Below are positions 17,960-26,800 of a stretch of DNA of 64,000 bases, piece by piece. The stretch comes from Planctomycetaceae bacterium (GTDB taxonomy: Bacteria > Planctomycetota > Planctomycetia > Planctomycetales > Planctomycetaceae). Each line of letters begins with the position of its first letter. The first letter of the stretch is position 1. The position numbers and the translations under genes were made by a program. Below the pieces are notes generated by a model, which saw only the letters and a list, made by a program, of their open reading frames with translations, did no database searches and was not told the origin of the DNA. The stretch lies in contig JAGQPX010000012.1 in NCBI GenBank assembly GCA_020426505.1, forward strand, positions 124,001-188,000, read 5' to 3'.

Positions 17960-19690
17960 ATGCCCAATCTGAGACTCACCTTTCGTTCAAGAGATGTCCT
18001 TCGGTTACGGGGACTCTTGCTGATGAGCAACTTTGTTTGGTTAGTGGGAGCTGGTTCGCTTCTGGCCGATGACGAGCCGGAGGAGACGCCGCCTCCGCCC
18101 GTGCCGTTCGCAGTCGTCAACGCCGCGAGTGTCGATCGACTGATGGAAGATGCCGAGTATGTCGCTGAGGCATCCGGACGACCTGATCTGATGGATTGGT
18201 TGGCTGAGGGGCTCTCGTACATCTCCGATCTGGACGGAGTTGATTTTACGCGACCCTTTGGAGCGCTGTTCTATCTCGACTCGGGCTTGCCGCCGATCCC
18301 CTTTCCTGTGATGTATGTGCCAGTTGAGGACGAACGACGATTGCTCGACACGATGTCCATTCGCGGTACGCAGTGGAAGAAGTCGGGCACTTCAGATTTC
18401 CGCTACGAGATGGTCGATCCGCCGCACATGAAGCTGCGATTCGCCGATGGCTATGCGTTCCTTGTTCGTCGCGGAGAGTGGATCCTTGATGAGGACCTCC
18501 CCGATCCGGTGGCGTTCAACGAGCAACTGACGAACCGATATGACATTGCAGCATCCTTGCGAATTGGTGCCATCCCTGAAGGCATCCGGCAGGTGTTCCT
18601 CGGCTTCCTTCGATCAAGTACACAGACCGAGTTGCAACAACGTGACGAGGAACCGGACGCGGCCTATCGCATTCGCAAGGCGAACGGCGTGAGCATTCTC
18701 GAGTTTCTGGAACAGCTGCTTACTCAGGGAGATGAGATCCGCATCGGGTGGGATGCGTCTCGTGAGAAGCGGACGGGTGTGCTGGAGATCATGCTCAACG
18801 CGCAGCCGGACAGCGACTATGCCGAGCGTCTCCAGAACCTCGCCGGGTCGCCGACGATGTTTCATGCTCTCGCCAGCGATCAGCAGCCGCTCACGCTCAT
18901 CGGTTCATGGAAACTCGACAAACGTGAACAGACGGCTATGCAGGAGTATGTGCTCGCTGCCCGCGAGACGATTGAGCAGCAATTCGCGGAGCAGGAGCAG
19001 CCGACCGATTCATTGGCGGGCATGGCCGACTCACTGACAGCCACGATCGAGAATGGGCAGATGGATGTCTGCCTGCAGTTCGTGGCACCGGAGCCGGAGA
19101 AGTTCGTGATTCGTGGAGGAGTCAAGCTGACAGGAGCCCGCATGTTCGGGACGTCACTCGGCCAATTCCTCACGCAACTGCAGTCGCATCCGGACGTCGG
19201 ACGGATCGACGTGAACTATGCTGAGCATCAGGGAGTGACGATCCATCGCGTGAGTGACAAGGACGGAGAGACGGACGAGGGCGAAAATCGCATGTTCGGC
19301 GGCAACCCGAGTCTGCTCGTCGGCACGGGCACGCGTGCGATCTGGTTCGCCATCGGCACGGACATCGCGTTGCCTTCACTCCGACAGGCGATCGACCTCG
19401 TGCAACAATCCGCTTCCCAGCCACCTCCAGCGACGGCGAATGCTGCACCGATTCAACTCATCTCTCGCGTGAACGGCTGGCTCCAGATTCCTCCTCCAGA
19501 CCGCGACGACCGTGGCCCGCGACCGTTCCGTCTCATGGCTGAAGAAGCTTTCGCCGGCGAGGATGACGCCCTGCGAATCGATGTCCGCCCGACCGAAACT
19601 GGTGTCCGCGCTCGCATCCAGCTTGATGAGGGATTCCTGCGTCTGCTCGGCATGGCCATCGGCCGTCAATACGACCGCAGCCAGTTGTGA
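17960..19690 (+). CDS. Secreted protein of unknown function
   Basis: A 576-residue protein with an export signal from the chosen ATG at 17960 (basic LRLTFRSRDVLRLRG then GLLLMSNFVWLVGAGSLLADD, cleavage probably after the Ala). An alternative ATG at 17921 would add 13 residues. Beyond the signal there is a proline-rich spacer (EETPPPPVPF) and a long soluble body with no motif I recognise, rich in beta-strand-like segments and ending ARIQLDEGFLRLLGMAIGRQ. It resembles the large secreted proteins conserved only among planctomycetes, but I cannot assign a family. It stands alone between lpxK (+) and a convergent SDR gene. Confidence 0.85.
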   Translation: MPNLRLTFRSRDVLRLRGLLLMSNFVWLVGAGSLLADDEPEETPPPPVPFAVVNAASVDRLMEDAEYVAEASGRPDLMDWLAEGLSYISDLDGVDFTRPFGALFYLDSGLPPIPFPVMYVPVEDERRLLDTMSIRGTQWKKSGTSDFRYEMVDPPHMKLRFADGYAFLVRRGEWILDEDLPDPVAFNEQLTNRYDIAASLRIGAIPEGIRQVFLGFLRSSTQTELQQRDEEPDAAYRIRKANGVSILEFLEQLLTQGDEIRIGWDASREKRTGVLEIMLNAQPDSDYAERLQNLAGSPTMFHALASDQQPLTLIGSWKLDKREQTAMQEYVLAARETIEQQFAEQEQPTDSLAGMADSLTATIENGQMDVCLQFVAPEPEKFVIRGGVKLTGARMFGTSLGQFLTQLQSHPDVGRIDVNYAEHQGVTIHRVSDKDGETDEGENRMFGGNPSLLVGTGTRAIWFAIGTDIALPSLRQAIDLVQQSASQPPPATANAAPIQLISRVNGWLQIPPPDRDDRGPRPFRLMAEEAFAGEDDALRIDVRPTETGVRARIQLDEGFLRLLGMAIGRQYDRSQL

Positions 19691-19744
19691 CGATTGGGAA
19701 ACGACATCTCAACCTCTTCCGAAAAGGGTTTTACCCTCGTTCGC

Positions 19745-20542
19745 CTACCATGACGTCCAGCCGCCATCAACGAGCAGGTTCTGGCCGGTGATGTAACTGC
19801 CTGCATCGCTGGCGAGCAACAACAGCGCACCCTTGAGTTCGTGCGGCAAGCCCATGCGTTTCATGGGGCTCTTGGTGTTCAGCCGCTCGACCATCTCTGA
19901 GGGGACGGTCGGCTCGTTGGGGAACGGTCCGGGGCTGAGGCAGTTCACGCGCACATTCTCTCGCGCCCAGTAGACGGCGAGATGCCGCGTCATGTGAACG
20001 ATGCCTCCCTTGAGTGTGTGGTACTGCACCGGACTCGCTGTGCAGACGCCTTCGTAAGCATCGGGGTACGAGCCGACGACGCCGTACATCGAGCCGATCA
20101 TCACCACCGTGCCGGGCGCCTGCCGCTCGACGACATGATCGTGCAGCCGGCGTGCGAGCAGGAAGTAAGCGGTTGCGTTCTGCAGATCCTTGCTGAACGC
20201 CTCACCGGTCACGTTGGTCAGGTCCATCGCATGACCCTTCTGACCATTGTTGATCAAGAGGTCAACCTTTCCTGCTGCCTCGACAGCCGAATCGAACCCC
20301 ACATGCAGCGACGTCTCATCCAACTGGTCCAACTGCACACCATGATGCGTCTGTCCCTGAGGCGACACCAATCCGCTGGCCACACTTTTTGCCCGCTCAA
20401 CGTCACGGCTGCCAACGACGACTGTCGCCCCAGCTTCCGCCAGCGCGTTCGAGAAAGCAGAACCCAGATATCCCGACCCACCCGTGATGAGCGCCACGCG
20501 GCCGGTCAGGTCAAACAATTCATTGAGTGTTGGTTCGGTCAT
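19745..20542 (-). CDS. SDR family oxidoreductase
   Basis: A 265-residue short-chain dehydrogenase. The NAD(P)-binding TGGSGYLG motif is near residues 20-27, the NNG motif follows in LLINNGQKGHA, the catalytic Ser is in VVMIGSMYG, and the catalytic Tyr-x3-Lys is in YHTLKGG. The C-terminus (GSYITGQNLLVDGGWTSW) is typical of 3-oxoacyl-ACP reductase-like members. The insertion after SMYGVVGSYPDAYEGV is longer than in FabG, so a sugar or sugar-acid substrate is more likely than an acyl-ACP. It is 87 nt downstream of a Gfo/Idh oxidoreductase on the same strand, which supports a shared sugar oxidation role; the gap contains a hairpin repeat. Confidence 0.92.
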   Translation of the reverse strand: MTEPTLNELFDLTGRVALITGGSGYLGSAFSNALAEAGATVVVGSRDVERAKSVASGLVSPQGQTHHGVQLDQLDETSLHVGFDSAVEAAGKVDLLINNGQKGHAMDLTNVTGEAFSKDLQNATAYFLLARRLHDHVVERQAPGTVVMIGSMYGVVGSYPDAYEGVCTASPVQYHTLKGGIVHMTRHLAVYWARENVRVNCLSPGPFPNEPTVPSEMVERLNTKSPMKRMGLPHELKGALLLLASDAGSYITGQNLLVDGGWTSW

Positions 20543-20552
20543 AGGAAGTCGG

Positions 20553-20628
20553 AATGCGGAACGGGGAATGCGGAAGTCAGCGAATCGAGATTCTACCCAT
20601 CCGCGTTCCGCATTCCCACTTCCGCATT
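20553..20628. repeat. Hairpin made of AATGCGGAA direct repeats
   Basis: The left arm (20553-20575) and right arm (20606-20628) are 23-nt inverted repeats that agree at 21 of 23 positions. Each arm is itself two copies of AATGCGGAA spaced 14 nt apart. The element fills the gap between a Gfo/Idh gene and an SDR gene on the same strand, and its transcript would fold into a long stem. Similar GCGGAATGCGGAATG repeats are common in planctomycete genomes in my recollection, but I cannot confirm it here. Confidence 0.8.
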
Positions 20629-20629
20629 G

Positions 20630-21625
20630 TTAAACGTCGACCCAGCACCCCTCACGCACCGATTGCAGCCCCGCCAGATTGACTCGCAGCGTCTGTATCC
20701 CTTCCGCCAGAGTGCAACCCGGCTCGGCTATGCCATCCAGAAAGTCCATGAACCGGGTCGCCTGAGTGACGAACATGTCATCCCGCTCCAGTTCGAACTC
20801 ATCCTCGACGGTCCAGTCTGCATCCGGCTCGACGCACGACAACCAGCGACGCCGATGCATCTCGACCCTGACGGTGCCCCGCTCGCAGACGATGGTCAGC
20901 GTCGACTCGTTGGCAGCTTGATGTTGATTCAAACTGAACGAGCCCAGTACGTCGCCATGTCGCGTGATGACGTGAGCCGTGTCCTCAACGTCGACTCCGT
21001 CGAGCAGACAGTGCTCAGCATCCGCCACCAGCCGCGTGACCGGTCCGGCCAGCCACTCTGCAGCGTTCATCATGTGCGTCAACGCATCTTGAATGGCACC
21101 GCCTCCCGACTCGTGACGCGTGTAATACGTCTCCCGATACGCAGGCCGATAGAAGGGGAAGTGCTGCCCCGATACGACCACCACCTCCAACACGCGACCG
21201 TACCTCTTTTCATCCAGAACGGCTTTCACTGCGATCATCGCCGGATGCGCCCGCAACGTGTACGCCACAGCCGTCGGCACCTGTTTCTCACTGACGAACG
21301 CGGCCAACTCGTCGACTCCGTCCAGCGATACGCTCACCGGCTTCTCGATCAACAGCCCGATGCCACGCTCTGCCAGCTGCATCGCCATTGGCACGTGCAG
21401 ATGAGCGGGGGTGCAGATCACAGCCGCGTCGTGAGTGTCAGCGAGGGCATCCTCCAGCGATGCGTACGAGGCCCGCAGGTCATACGTCTTCGTCACTCGC
21501 TCCCGCACGGTATCGTTCATCTCACACAGCGCGACGTCCGCACGCCCGGTCCGCCCAAAGCAACGCACATGCCGCTCACCAATTGAGCCGCCACCAATGA
21601 TGAGAATTCGTTTCATGTTTGACAT
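20630..21625 (-). CDS. Gfo/Idh/MocA family oxidoreductase
   Basis: A 331-residue NAD(P)-dependent sugar dehydrogenase-like protein. The dinucleotide-binding motif is IIGGGSIGERHVRCF near the N-terminus, and the family's conserved EKP appears in LLIEKPVSVSLDG. The second domain has ESGGGAIQDALTHMMNAAEW, with an acidic/His catalytic region. The ATG at 21625 is used; the next Met three codons in is also possible. It lies upstream of an SDR gene on the same strand. Members oxidise or reduce hydroxyls of inositols, sugars or sugar amides; the substrate cannot be told. Confidence 0.92.
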   Translation of the reverse strand: MSNMKRILIIGGGSIGERHVRCFGRTGRADVALCEMNDTVRERVTKTYDLRASYASLEDALADTHDAAVICTPAHLHVPMAMQLAERGIGLLIEKPVSVSLDGVDELAAFVSEKQVPTAVAYTLRAHPAMIAVKAVLDEKRYGRVLEVVVVSGQHFPFYRPAYRETYYTRHESGGGAIQDALTHMMNAAEWLAGPVTRLVADAEHCLLDGVDVEDTAHVITRHGDVLGSFSLNQHQAANESTLTIVCERGTVRVEMHRRRWLSCVEPDADWTVEDEFELERDDMFVTQATRFMDFLDGIAEPGCTLAEGIQTLRVNLAGLQSVREGCWVDV

Positions 21626-21652
21626 CGTAATGAGTTGAAGTCACCACCCCGA

Positions 21653-21720
21653 GGCGCTCGCCGTTGGCTCGCGGCTAATGTTGATGCGCACAGGTTAGCC
21701 GGGAGGCAACGCCGACCGCC
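21653..21720. repeat. Imperfect 26-nt inverted repeat, TTAGCCG type
   Basis: GGCGCTCGCCGTTGGCTC and following bases at 21653-21678 pair with 21695-21720 at 22 of 26 positions. It lies just upstream of the Gfo/Idh start, in the divergent gap before an M24 peptidase gene. Its role is unknown; it could be a mobile hairpin element. Confidence 0.7.
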
Positions 21721-21782
21721 ACCGTTGAACGCACTCTTATCCCCGAGTACAACCGCAAGCAGGAGGGACCATCGCCCCTCTT

Positions 21783-21849
21783 GTAGCTGAACTCGCCAGA
21801 GTTCAGATCCAGATCGCTCGAACGGCTGAATTCTGGCGAATCCAGCTAC
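21783..21849. repeat. Imperfect 24-nt inverted repeat, GTAGCTGAA type
   Basis: GTAGCTGAACTCGCCAGAGT and four more bases at 21783-21806 are matched as inverted repeat by 21826-21849 at 21 of 24 positions, around a 19-nt spacer. It ends 12 nt before the ATG of the M24 peptidase gene, so it may shape that leader mRNA. A degenerate relative of the right arm may occur at 28677-28700. Confidence 0.72.
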
Positions 21850-21860
21850 GATCATGAGTC

Positions 21861-22985
21861 ATGCCTGTCGAACCTCTGAACCTCGATCCCGTCTACTGTC
21901 GCGCTCGGCAACAGCGACTGTGTGAACAACTGGCCGCTCATTCCATTGACCGGGCTGTGATCGTTTCGCATGAGAACGTGCAATGGTTGACCGGATTCCG
22001 ACCGCACCGATTGATGCACGCGGCTGTCTGTCTGGAGGCGGACGGACAATGCACACTCGTCGCTCCCAACGAGCAGCCGGAACATGCCGCAGCTGATCAC
22101 ATCGTGACGTTCGAGGCACAGTGGCACTGCACGTTGCGGCAGGAGCAGTTGGCCGTCGCCACGAAGCTGCTGGCTGACACAGTCGGTCGTCAGGCGGGAC
22201 GACTTGGGATCGAACACGCTGCCCCCAGTCCGCACGTCCTCTCTGCGTTTGGCGTCGATACCACATCAAACGATCGCCTCGTCGATCTCGATCCCACGCT
22301 TTGGCAACTGCGGCGACGGAAGGACCCGGACGAACTGGCCATGATCCGTCGGGCTGTTGACTGCACGGAGGCCATGTATGCCCGGGCGAGGGAGATCATC
22401 ACGCCGGGCATCACCGAGCTACACGTGTTCAACGAACTGCACGCGGCTGCCGTCGACGTCGCTGGCGAGCCGTTGGTCGCACTCGGCAACGACTACCAAG
22501 CTGGCTCCCCCGGCGGCCCGCCTCGTGATCGGCCGGCTCAGGCGGGTGAGTTGTTCATTCTTGATCTGGGTCCGTGCTATCGAGGCTACTACGCCGACAA
22601 CTGCCGCACGATCGCTGTCTCCGGCCAGCCGACAGACGCCCAGCAGCAGGCCTGGGAAGCGATCGTCGCGGTCCTCGACATGGTCGAGCAAACCGTCCGC
22701 CCCGGCACCTCCGCCCGCGACCTGTTCGAGCAGGCCAAGACCATCCTTGATGCCCACCTGCCCGGCGGCTTTCCCCATCACCTCGGCCACGGCTTCGGCC
22801 TGTACCCTCACGAAGCCCCCTACCTCAACCCCCATTGGAACGACCGATTTGAAGAAGGCGACACCTTCACCGCCGAACCGGGCCTGTATGTCGAGAATCT
22901 TTGTGCGGGGATACGACTCGAGCAGGACTATCTCGTCACGCGGGATGGTGTCGAACGATTGACGAACTTCTCGTTGGAACTTTGA
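21861..22985 (+). CDS. Xaa-Pro peptidase family protein (M24)
   Basis: A 374-residue pita-bread-fold metallopeptidase. The N-terminal creatinase-like domain runs to about residue 160. All five metal ligands are present: Asp235 and Asp246 (LDLGPCYRGYYADNCR), His310 (GHGFGLYPHEAP), Glu339 (TAEPGLY) and Glu354 (RLEQDY). The family removes N-terminal residues ahead of proline (prolidase or aminopeptidase P), with two Mn or Co ions. No signal peptide is visible, so it probably acts in the cytoplasm. An inverted repeat lies immediately upstream; no operon partner is evident. Confidence 0.93.
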   Translation: MPVEPLNLDPVYCRARQQRLCEQLAAHSIDRAVIVSHENVQWLTGFRPHRLMHAAVCLEADGQCTLVAPNEQPEHAAADHIVTFEAQWHCTLRQEQLAVATKLLADTVGRQAGRLGIEHAAPSPHVLSAFGVDTTSNDRLVDLDPTLWQLRRRKDPDELAMIRRAVDCTEAMYARAREIITPGITELHVFNELHAAAVDVAGEPLVALGNDYQAGSPGGPPRDRPAQAGELFILDLGPCYRGYYADNCRTIAVSGQPTDAQQQAWEAIVAVLDMVEQTVRPGTSARDLFEQAKTILDAHLPGGFPHHLGHGFGLYPHEAPYLNPHWNDRFEEGDTFTAEPGLYVENLCAGIRLEQDYLVTRDGVERLTNFSLEL

Positions 22986-23428
22986 GTCCGATCATGGGCT
23001 CATGGACGAAGCATCAATCGCTCTTGACACCGGTCTTGGGACATGCAAATCAATCGGTGCCCATGCACGCGCAGCGTCATATCTTTGTAGTCTACGATAG
23101 AAGCCGGCAGGAATCAGGCGAAGCATCCTCTGAGGCGATGATTGTCACGCGTCAGGATGGGGCGACGAAGGTACCGAGACAGGTGGGGGGGCGACTTTGC
23201 AATAATCCCTTCGGATATTGTCACCCGTGATGCCGAAGATCGTGAACGGGTCACGTTCCGGTTCCTTAGCCGACGGCCGGTGGGTGATTGCACGTCCGCA
23301 TACGTAACTCATCCTTCAGCCGGAGTGACTTTGGACTCTGACCAACACGTACGGAGCGTCGAGTGTTCACGCACCGAGTCGCTCTGTGACGACGAATGTT
23401 GCGATTCAGAATGTGCCTGGGCATGCAC
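22986..23428. other. Intergenic stretch before the blaI promoter
   Basis: No gene, RNA or repeat is recognised here. A frame from 23142 to 23819 overlaps blaI in another phase and has no recognisable domain, so I do not treat it as coding. Confidence 0.6.
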
Positions 23429-23457
23429 TTGCGAATACCTACGAGTGTCGGTATTAT
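23429..23457 (+). promoter_or_regulatory. Candidate blaI promoter
   Basis: TTGCGA at 23429-23434 and TATTAT at 23452-23457 are spaced by 17 nt, a good fit to sigma70 -35 and -10 boxes. The -10 box lies inside the operator below, so a bound repressor would block initiation. Confidence 0.6.
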
Positions 23458-23474
23458 ATACCGACAGGTGTAGG
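23438..23474. promoter_or_regulatory. BlaI/MecI-type operator overlapping the blaI promoter
   Basis: A 37-bp near-perfect palindrome centred at 23456. The inner arms TGTCGGTAT (23446-23454) and ATACCGACA (23458-23466) match exactly around a 3-nt centre, and outer arms CCTAC and GTAGG (23438-23442 and 23470-23474) also match. It ends 25 nt before the blaI start codon, as expected for autoregulation by a BlaI dimer. Binding by this protein is inferred. Confidence 0.75.
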
Positions 23475-23499
23475 CAGTTTCTGGAGCAGGACTCGTCGC

Positions 23500-23892
23500 A
23501 TGAGCAATCGGCAATCACTTCCGCCGCTGTCGGAGAAACAGCTGGCCATCATGAATGTCATCTGGGATCACGAGGAGACGACCGTCGGCGAAGTCTGGGC
23601 CGAGTTGTCGGAGAGCCGCAGCATCGCCCGCAACACTGTGCAGACGATGATCGTACGGTTGGAGGAGAAGGGCTGGCTCAAGCATCGCACCGAGGGAAAT
23701 ACCTACTACTACAGTGCCACGCAACCGAGTCACAAGACCCGCAAGCGGATGGCACAACGGCTGCTCGACACCGTGTTCGAGGGGTCGACCGAGGGACTGC
23801 TGATGGCCATTCTCGATGATCAGACGCTGTCCAAAAGCGAAGCGGCCCGCATCCGTAAACTCATCGACCAGGCATCCCGGAGGTCATCATGA
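23500..23892 (+). CDS. BlaI/MecI/CopY family transcriptional repressor
   Basis: A 130-residue winged-helix repressor starting at ATG 23500, which follows GGAGCAGG; the frame is open to 23386 but that part covers the operator and promoter. The recognition helix region is TVGEVWAELSESRSIARNTV followed by the wing EEKGWLKHRTEGNTYYYS. The C-terminal helices form the dimer interface, where BlaR1-type proteases cut in relatives such as staphylococcal BlaI (family knowledge). Its stop overlaps the start of an M56 metalloprotease gene (ATGA), the classical BlaI-BlaR1 arrangement. It probably represses its own operon and perhaps distant genes. The targets are unknown, and no beta-lactamase is visible in the window. 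Confidence 0.93.
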   Translation: MSNRQSLPPLSEKQLAIMNVIWDHEETTVGEVWAELSESRSIARNTVQTMIVRLEEKGWLKHRTEGNTYYYSATQPSHKTRKRMAQRLLDTVFEGSTEGLLMAILDDQTLSKSEAARIRKLIDQASRRSS

Positions 23893-26800
23893 GCGAACTG
23901 TCCACGAACGAAATGGCGTCGTCGCTGGCCTTCCAGGTTGCGTTACTTGTCGCACAGATCACGGTCGTTGCCTCGGCAGGTTTACTGCTGTCACGCGGGT
24001 TCCGTCGCGACCCGGCGACGCGTCATGCCGTATTGCTCACGACGCTGGCCGTCTTGCTCCTCAGTCCGTTGAGCATCGTCCTGTTCACGTCGGCGGACTG
24101 GAGCCTGTGGAGTCTTCCGGTCGCAGGGATGAGCGAAGGTGAGCCGGAAGAAACGCTGCTCCGACCTGTCAACGTCGAAGCATCGCACTCGGAACCAACG
24201 GAGTCACCGTCTACGAAGGTTGCTGCGACTGCACATGTGGAAAATGACCAACGTCTGCAGGGGTCCGGGCTGCCGGTGATGTTTGACGAGCCACACGATT
24301 TGGCAGCGTTCGGCTCGTCGATGCCATCGAGTGCAGCTCCCGTTGTTGCAAAGCCGGTGAGCGTGATTCAGCGAGCGATGATGATCGGCCTCCTCGTCTG
24401 GGGCATCGGCGGTGCCGTGATGCTGCTGCGGATGGTGTACGGCTGCTTACGGGTGAGAAGGTTATGCCGCGATGCGGAACCGTCCGATTCCGTCGTATTG
24501 GCGAACGCGATCGGCCGCGTGAGGCAGCGGTATGAACTGCAAACTGGATTGAATGTCCTCTCTTCCAATGACATCAGCACTGCGTTCGTGACTGGCCTGT
24601 GGCAACCCGTCATTCTTGTCCCCAGGTCATATATCGATGAGTTGTGCGAGGACGAGCTGTTTGCAGTGCTGTCGCACGAGGTGGCTCATCTGGTACGCAG
24701 AGACCTGTTCATCGGGCTGATGCAACGGCTGACGGGAGTCTTCTACTGGCCGCATCCGTTGGTGCATGTGGTCAATCGTTCCCTCAGCCGCGCTCGGGAG
24801 GAAATCTGCGACAACTTCGTGCTTCAACAGGTGGACGAAACCGCTTACTCGAACGTGCTGTTGCAACTCGCCCTTCCCCCGAAGACCCGTTCGCTGCCTG
24901 CCGGGACATTGGCATTTCTCAACCAACGCTGGAAACTCGAAGACCGCATCACCGGCCTGCTCGACAAAAGGCGACAGAGGGCAACTCGATCACGCCGCCG
25001 CCCATTGATCCCAATCGCAGCGGTCCTGCTGAGCATCGCAACCCTCTTCGCCGGTCTGCGCATATCCGCCCCCACCCTCGCCGTCGCACAGGGCACAAAC
25101 GAAGCCACCACAACCGCATCCGACAACGAACAACTCCCCGGCGGAGCCGACATGCGTCTGGGCGGACATACGCTACTGCATGCTGGCTGGCATAAGAACG
25201 TGGGCTTCTCCGCAGACAGTCGTGTCTTAGTGACATCCTCTGAGAGATCGATGAAGTTCTGGAACACCGCAACTGGACAACTCAATCTGACAGTTGATCT
25301 CACAAAGTTCACGAGCGGACTCATGCGGCTGACTCCAGATCGTCAACAAGTAGCCGTTGTGGGACGTGATCGCTCGGATCCGAGAAAGACATTTCTCGCT
25401 TACGAAGTCCGCTTTTGGAACATGGAAGGTGAGCTGACGGGCGAGAGGATTGAATGCCCGACTGAAAACGGCGATGCAAATGCTCTGGCATTCACACCGG
25501 ATGGGCGATTCGTGTTGATCGGTGAAGAGCACGGTTACGTGAGCGTTTGGGAATTGGCCAGCGGGGAACTGATGCTGCGGTACAAAGTCGACTTGAGAGA
25601 CATCAAAGGTCTGGATGTCTCACCTGATGGTCAACTAGTGGCATTCACGTCCGCGTCGAGAAAGCTATTCCTTTGGAACTGGTTGAGTTTAGCAGAACCA
25701 GAAGTGATCGGAACTGGTCGTCACTGGGAGCCGGTGAGGTTTTCTCCAGACGGTCAGCAACTGGCTGTAGGTTTTGTTCGTGATGCTGAACAAGCCGCAG
25801 ATGTTTATGAAATTGCTTCAGGCCACTTGTACAGAGCACTTTACGATGTTCCCAAAGGTCGCGTCAGTGGATACGAACTCGCTTTCACACCAGATGGTAA
25901 GCGGCTTGCCGTCGCGAACTCTATAAGACGCCAACAAGGATTTGTTGCAGCGGTGCTGCTATGGGACCTTGAGTCGGGTGAGTTACAAAGACGATTCACT
26001 GTTCCTGGGATGCACCCCCGTCACGTGGATATCTCTCCTGACGGTCGGTTGATCGCAGCTGTTGACTGGGATCTGAACGTCCGCATCTGGGACATCGAGA
26101 CGGGAAAGGAGGCTGTCCCCTCCGGCGAAGGACACAGCGATCGAGTTACTAGCCTGATGTACTCCGCGTCTTCCGATAAGCTTTTGACTTCGGCAGTTGA
26201 TCACAGTGCCCGCTTGTGGGATGCAGAAACGGGTCAGGAATTGATCCGGTTTGAGCAGGACCAGGGCGTGCAAGCCCCTGTCCTCTCGCAGGATGGCTCG
26301 CTTCTCGCAACCGCTGCGATTGATGATACCATCATTATTTGGGATGCACAGACAGGAAAGAAGCGACACGTTCTGCATGGGAAACGACCGCTCGGCGGCG
26401 CATGGGAACTTGCCTTCTCGCCCGATCAGATCGAACTGATTGCGCTGGAGGACGACTTGCAGTTGCGTCGATGGTCGACCGAAACAGGTGACCAAGTCTT
26501 CTCTGTCCAGCTTCGTCCCAGTGACCTTCATCCAAACGACCCCAGCAACCCGTTCTCTCGTCGCCGTGACGACCCTGATGACGACTCCTTTCATCGGGAA
26601 GAGTTGATGATGCTTCTGTCGGGGAAGGAATTCACGCCGGATGCTTCACGCGTGTTGATCACGGCCAGAGAGGACGGGGCATGGAGCCGCAAGAATCGCT
26701 ATTGGGCTTTCGATGCTGCGACCGGTGAAGAACTCTTTCGCCGTGAAACTTCATTCGCTCCGTACGTACTCGCATTTTCTCCCGATCAACAGCGAATCGT

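Noticed and set aside
19982..21586. A 534-codon plus-strand frame opposite the SDR and Gfo/Idh genes
   Set aside because: It is the antisense of two clear enzymes, is rich in His, Arg and Gln, has no domain and includes the hairpin repeat.
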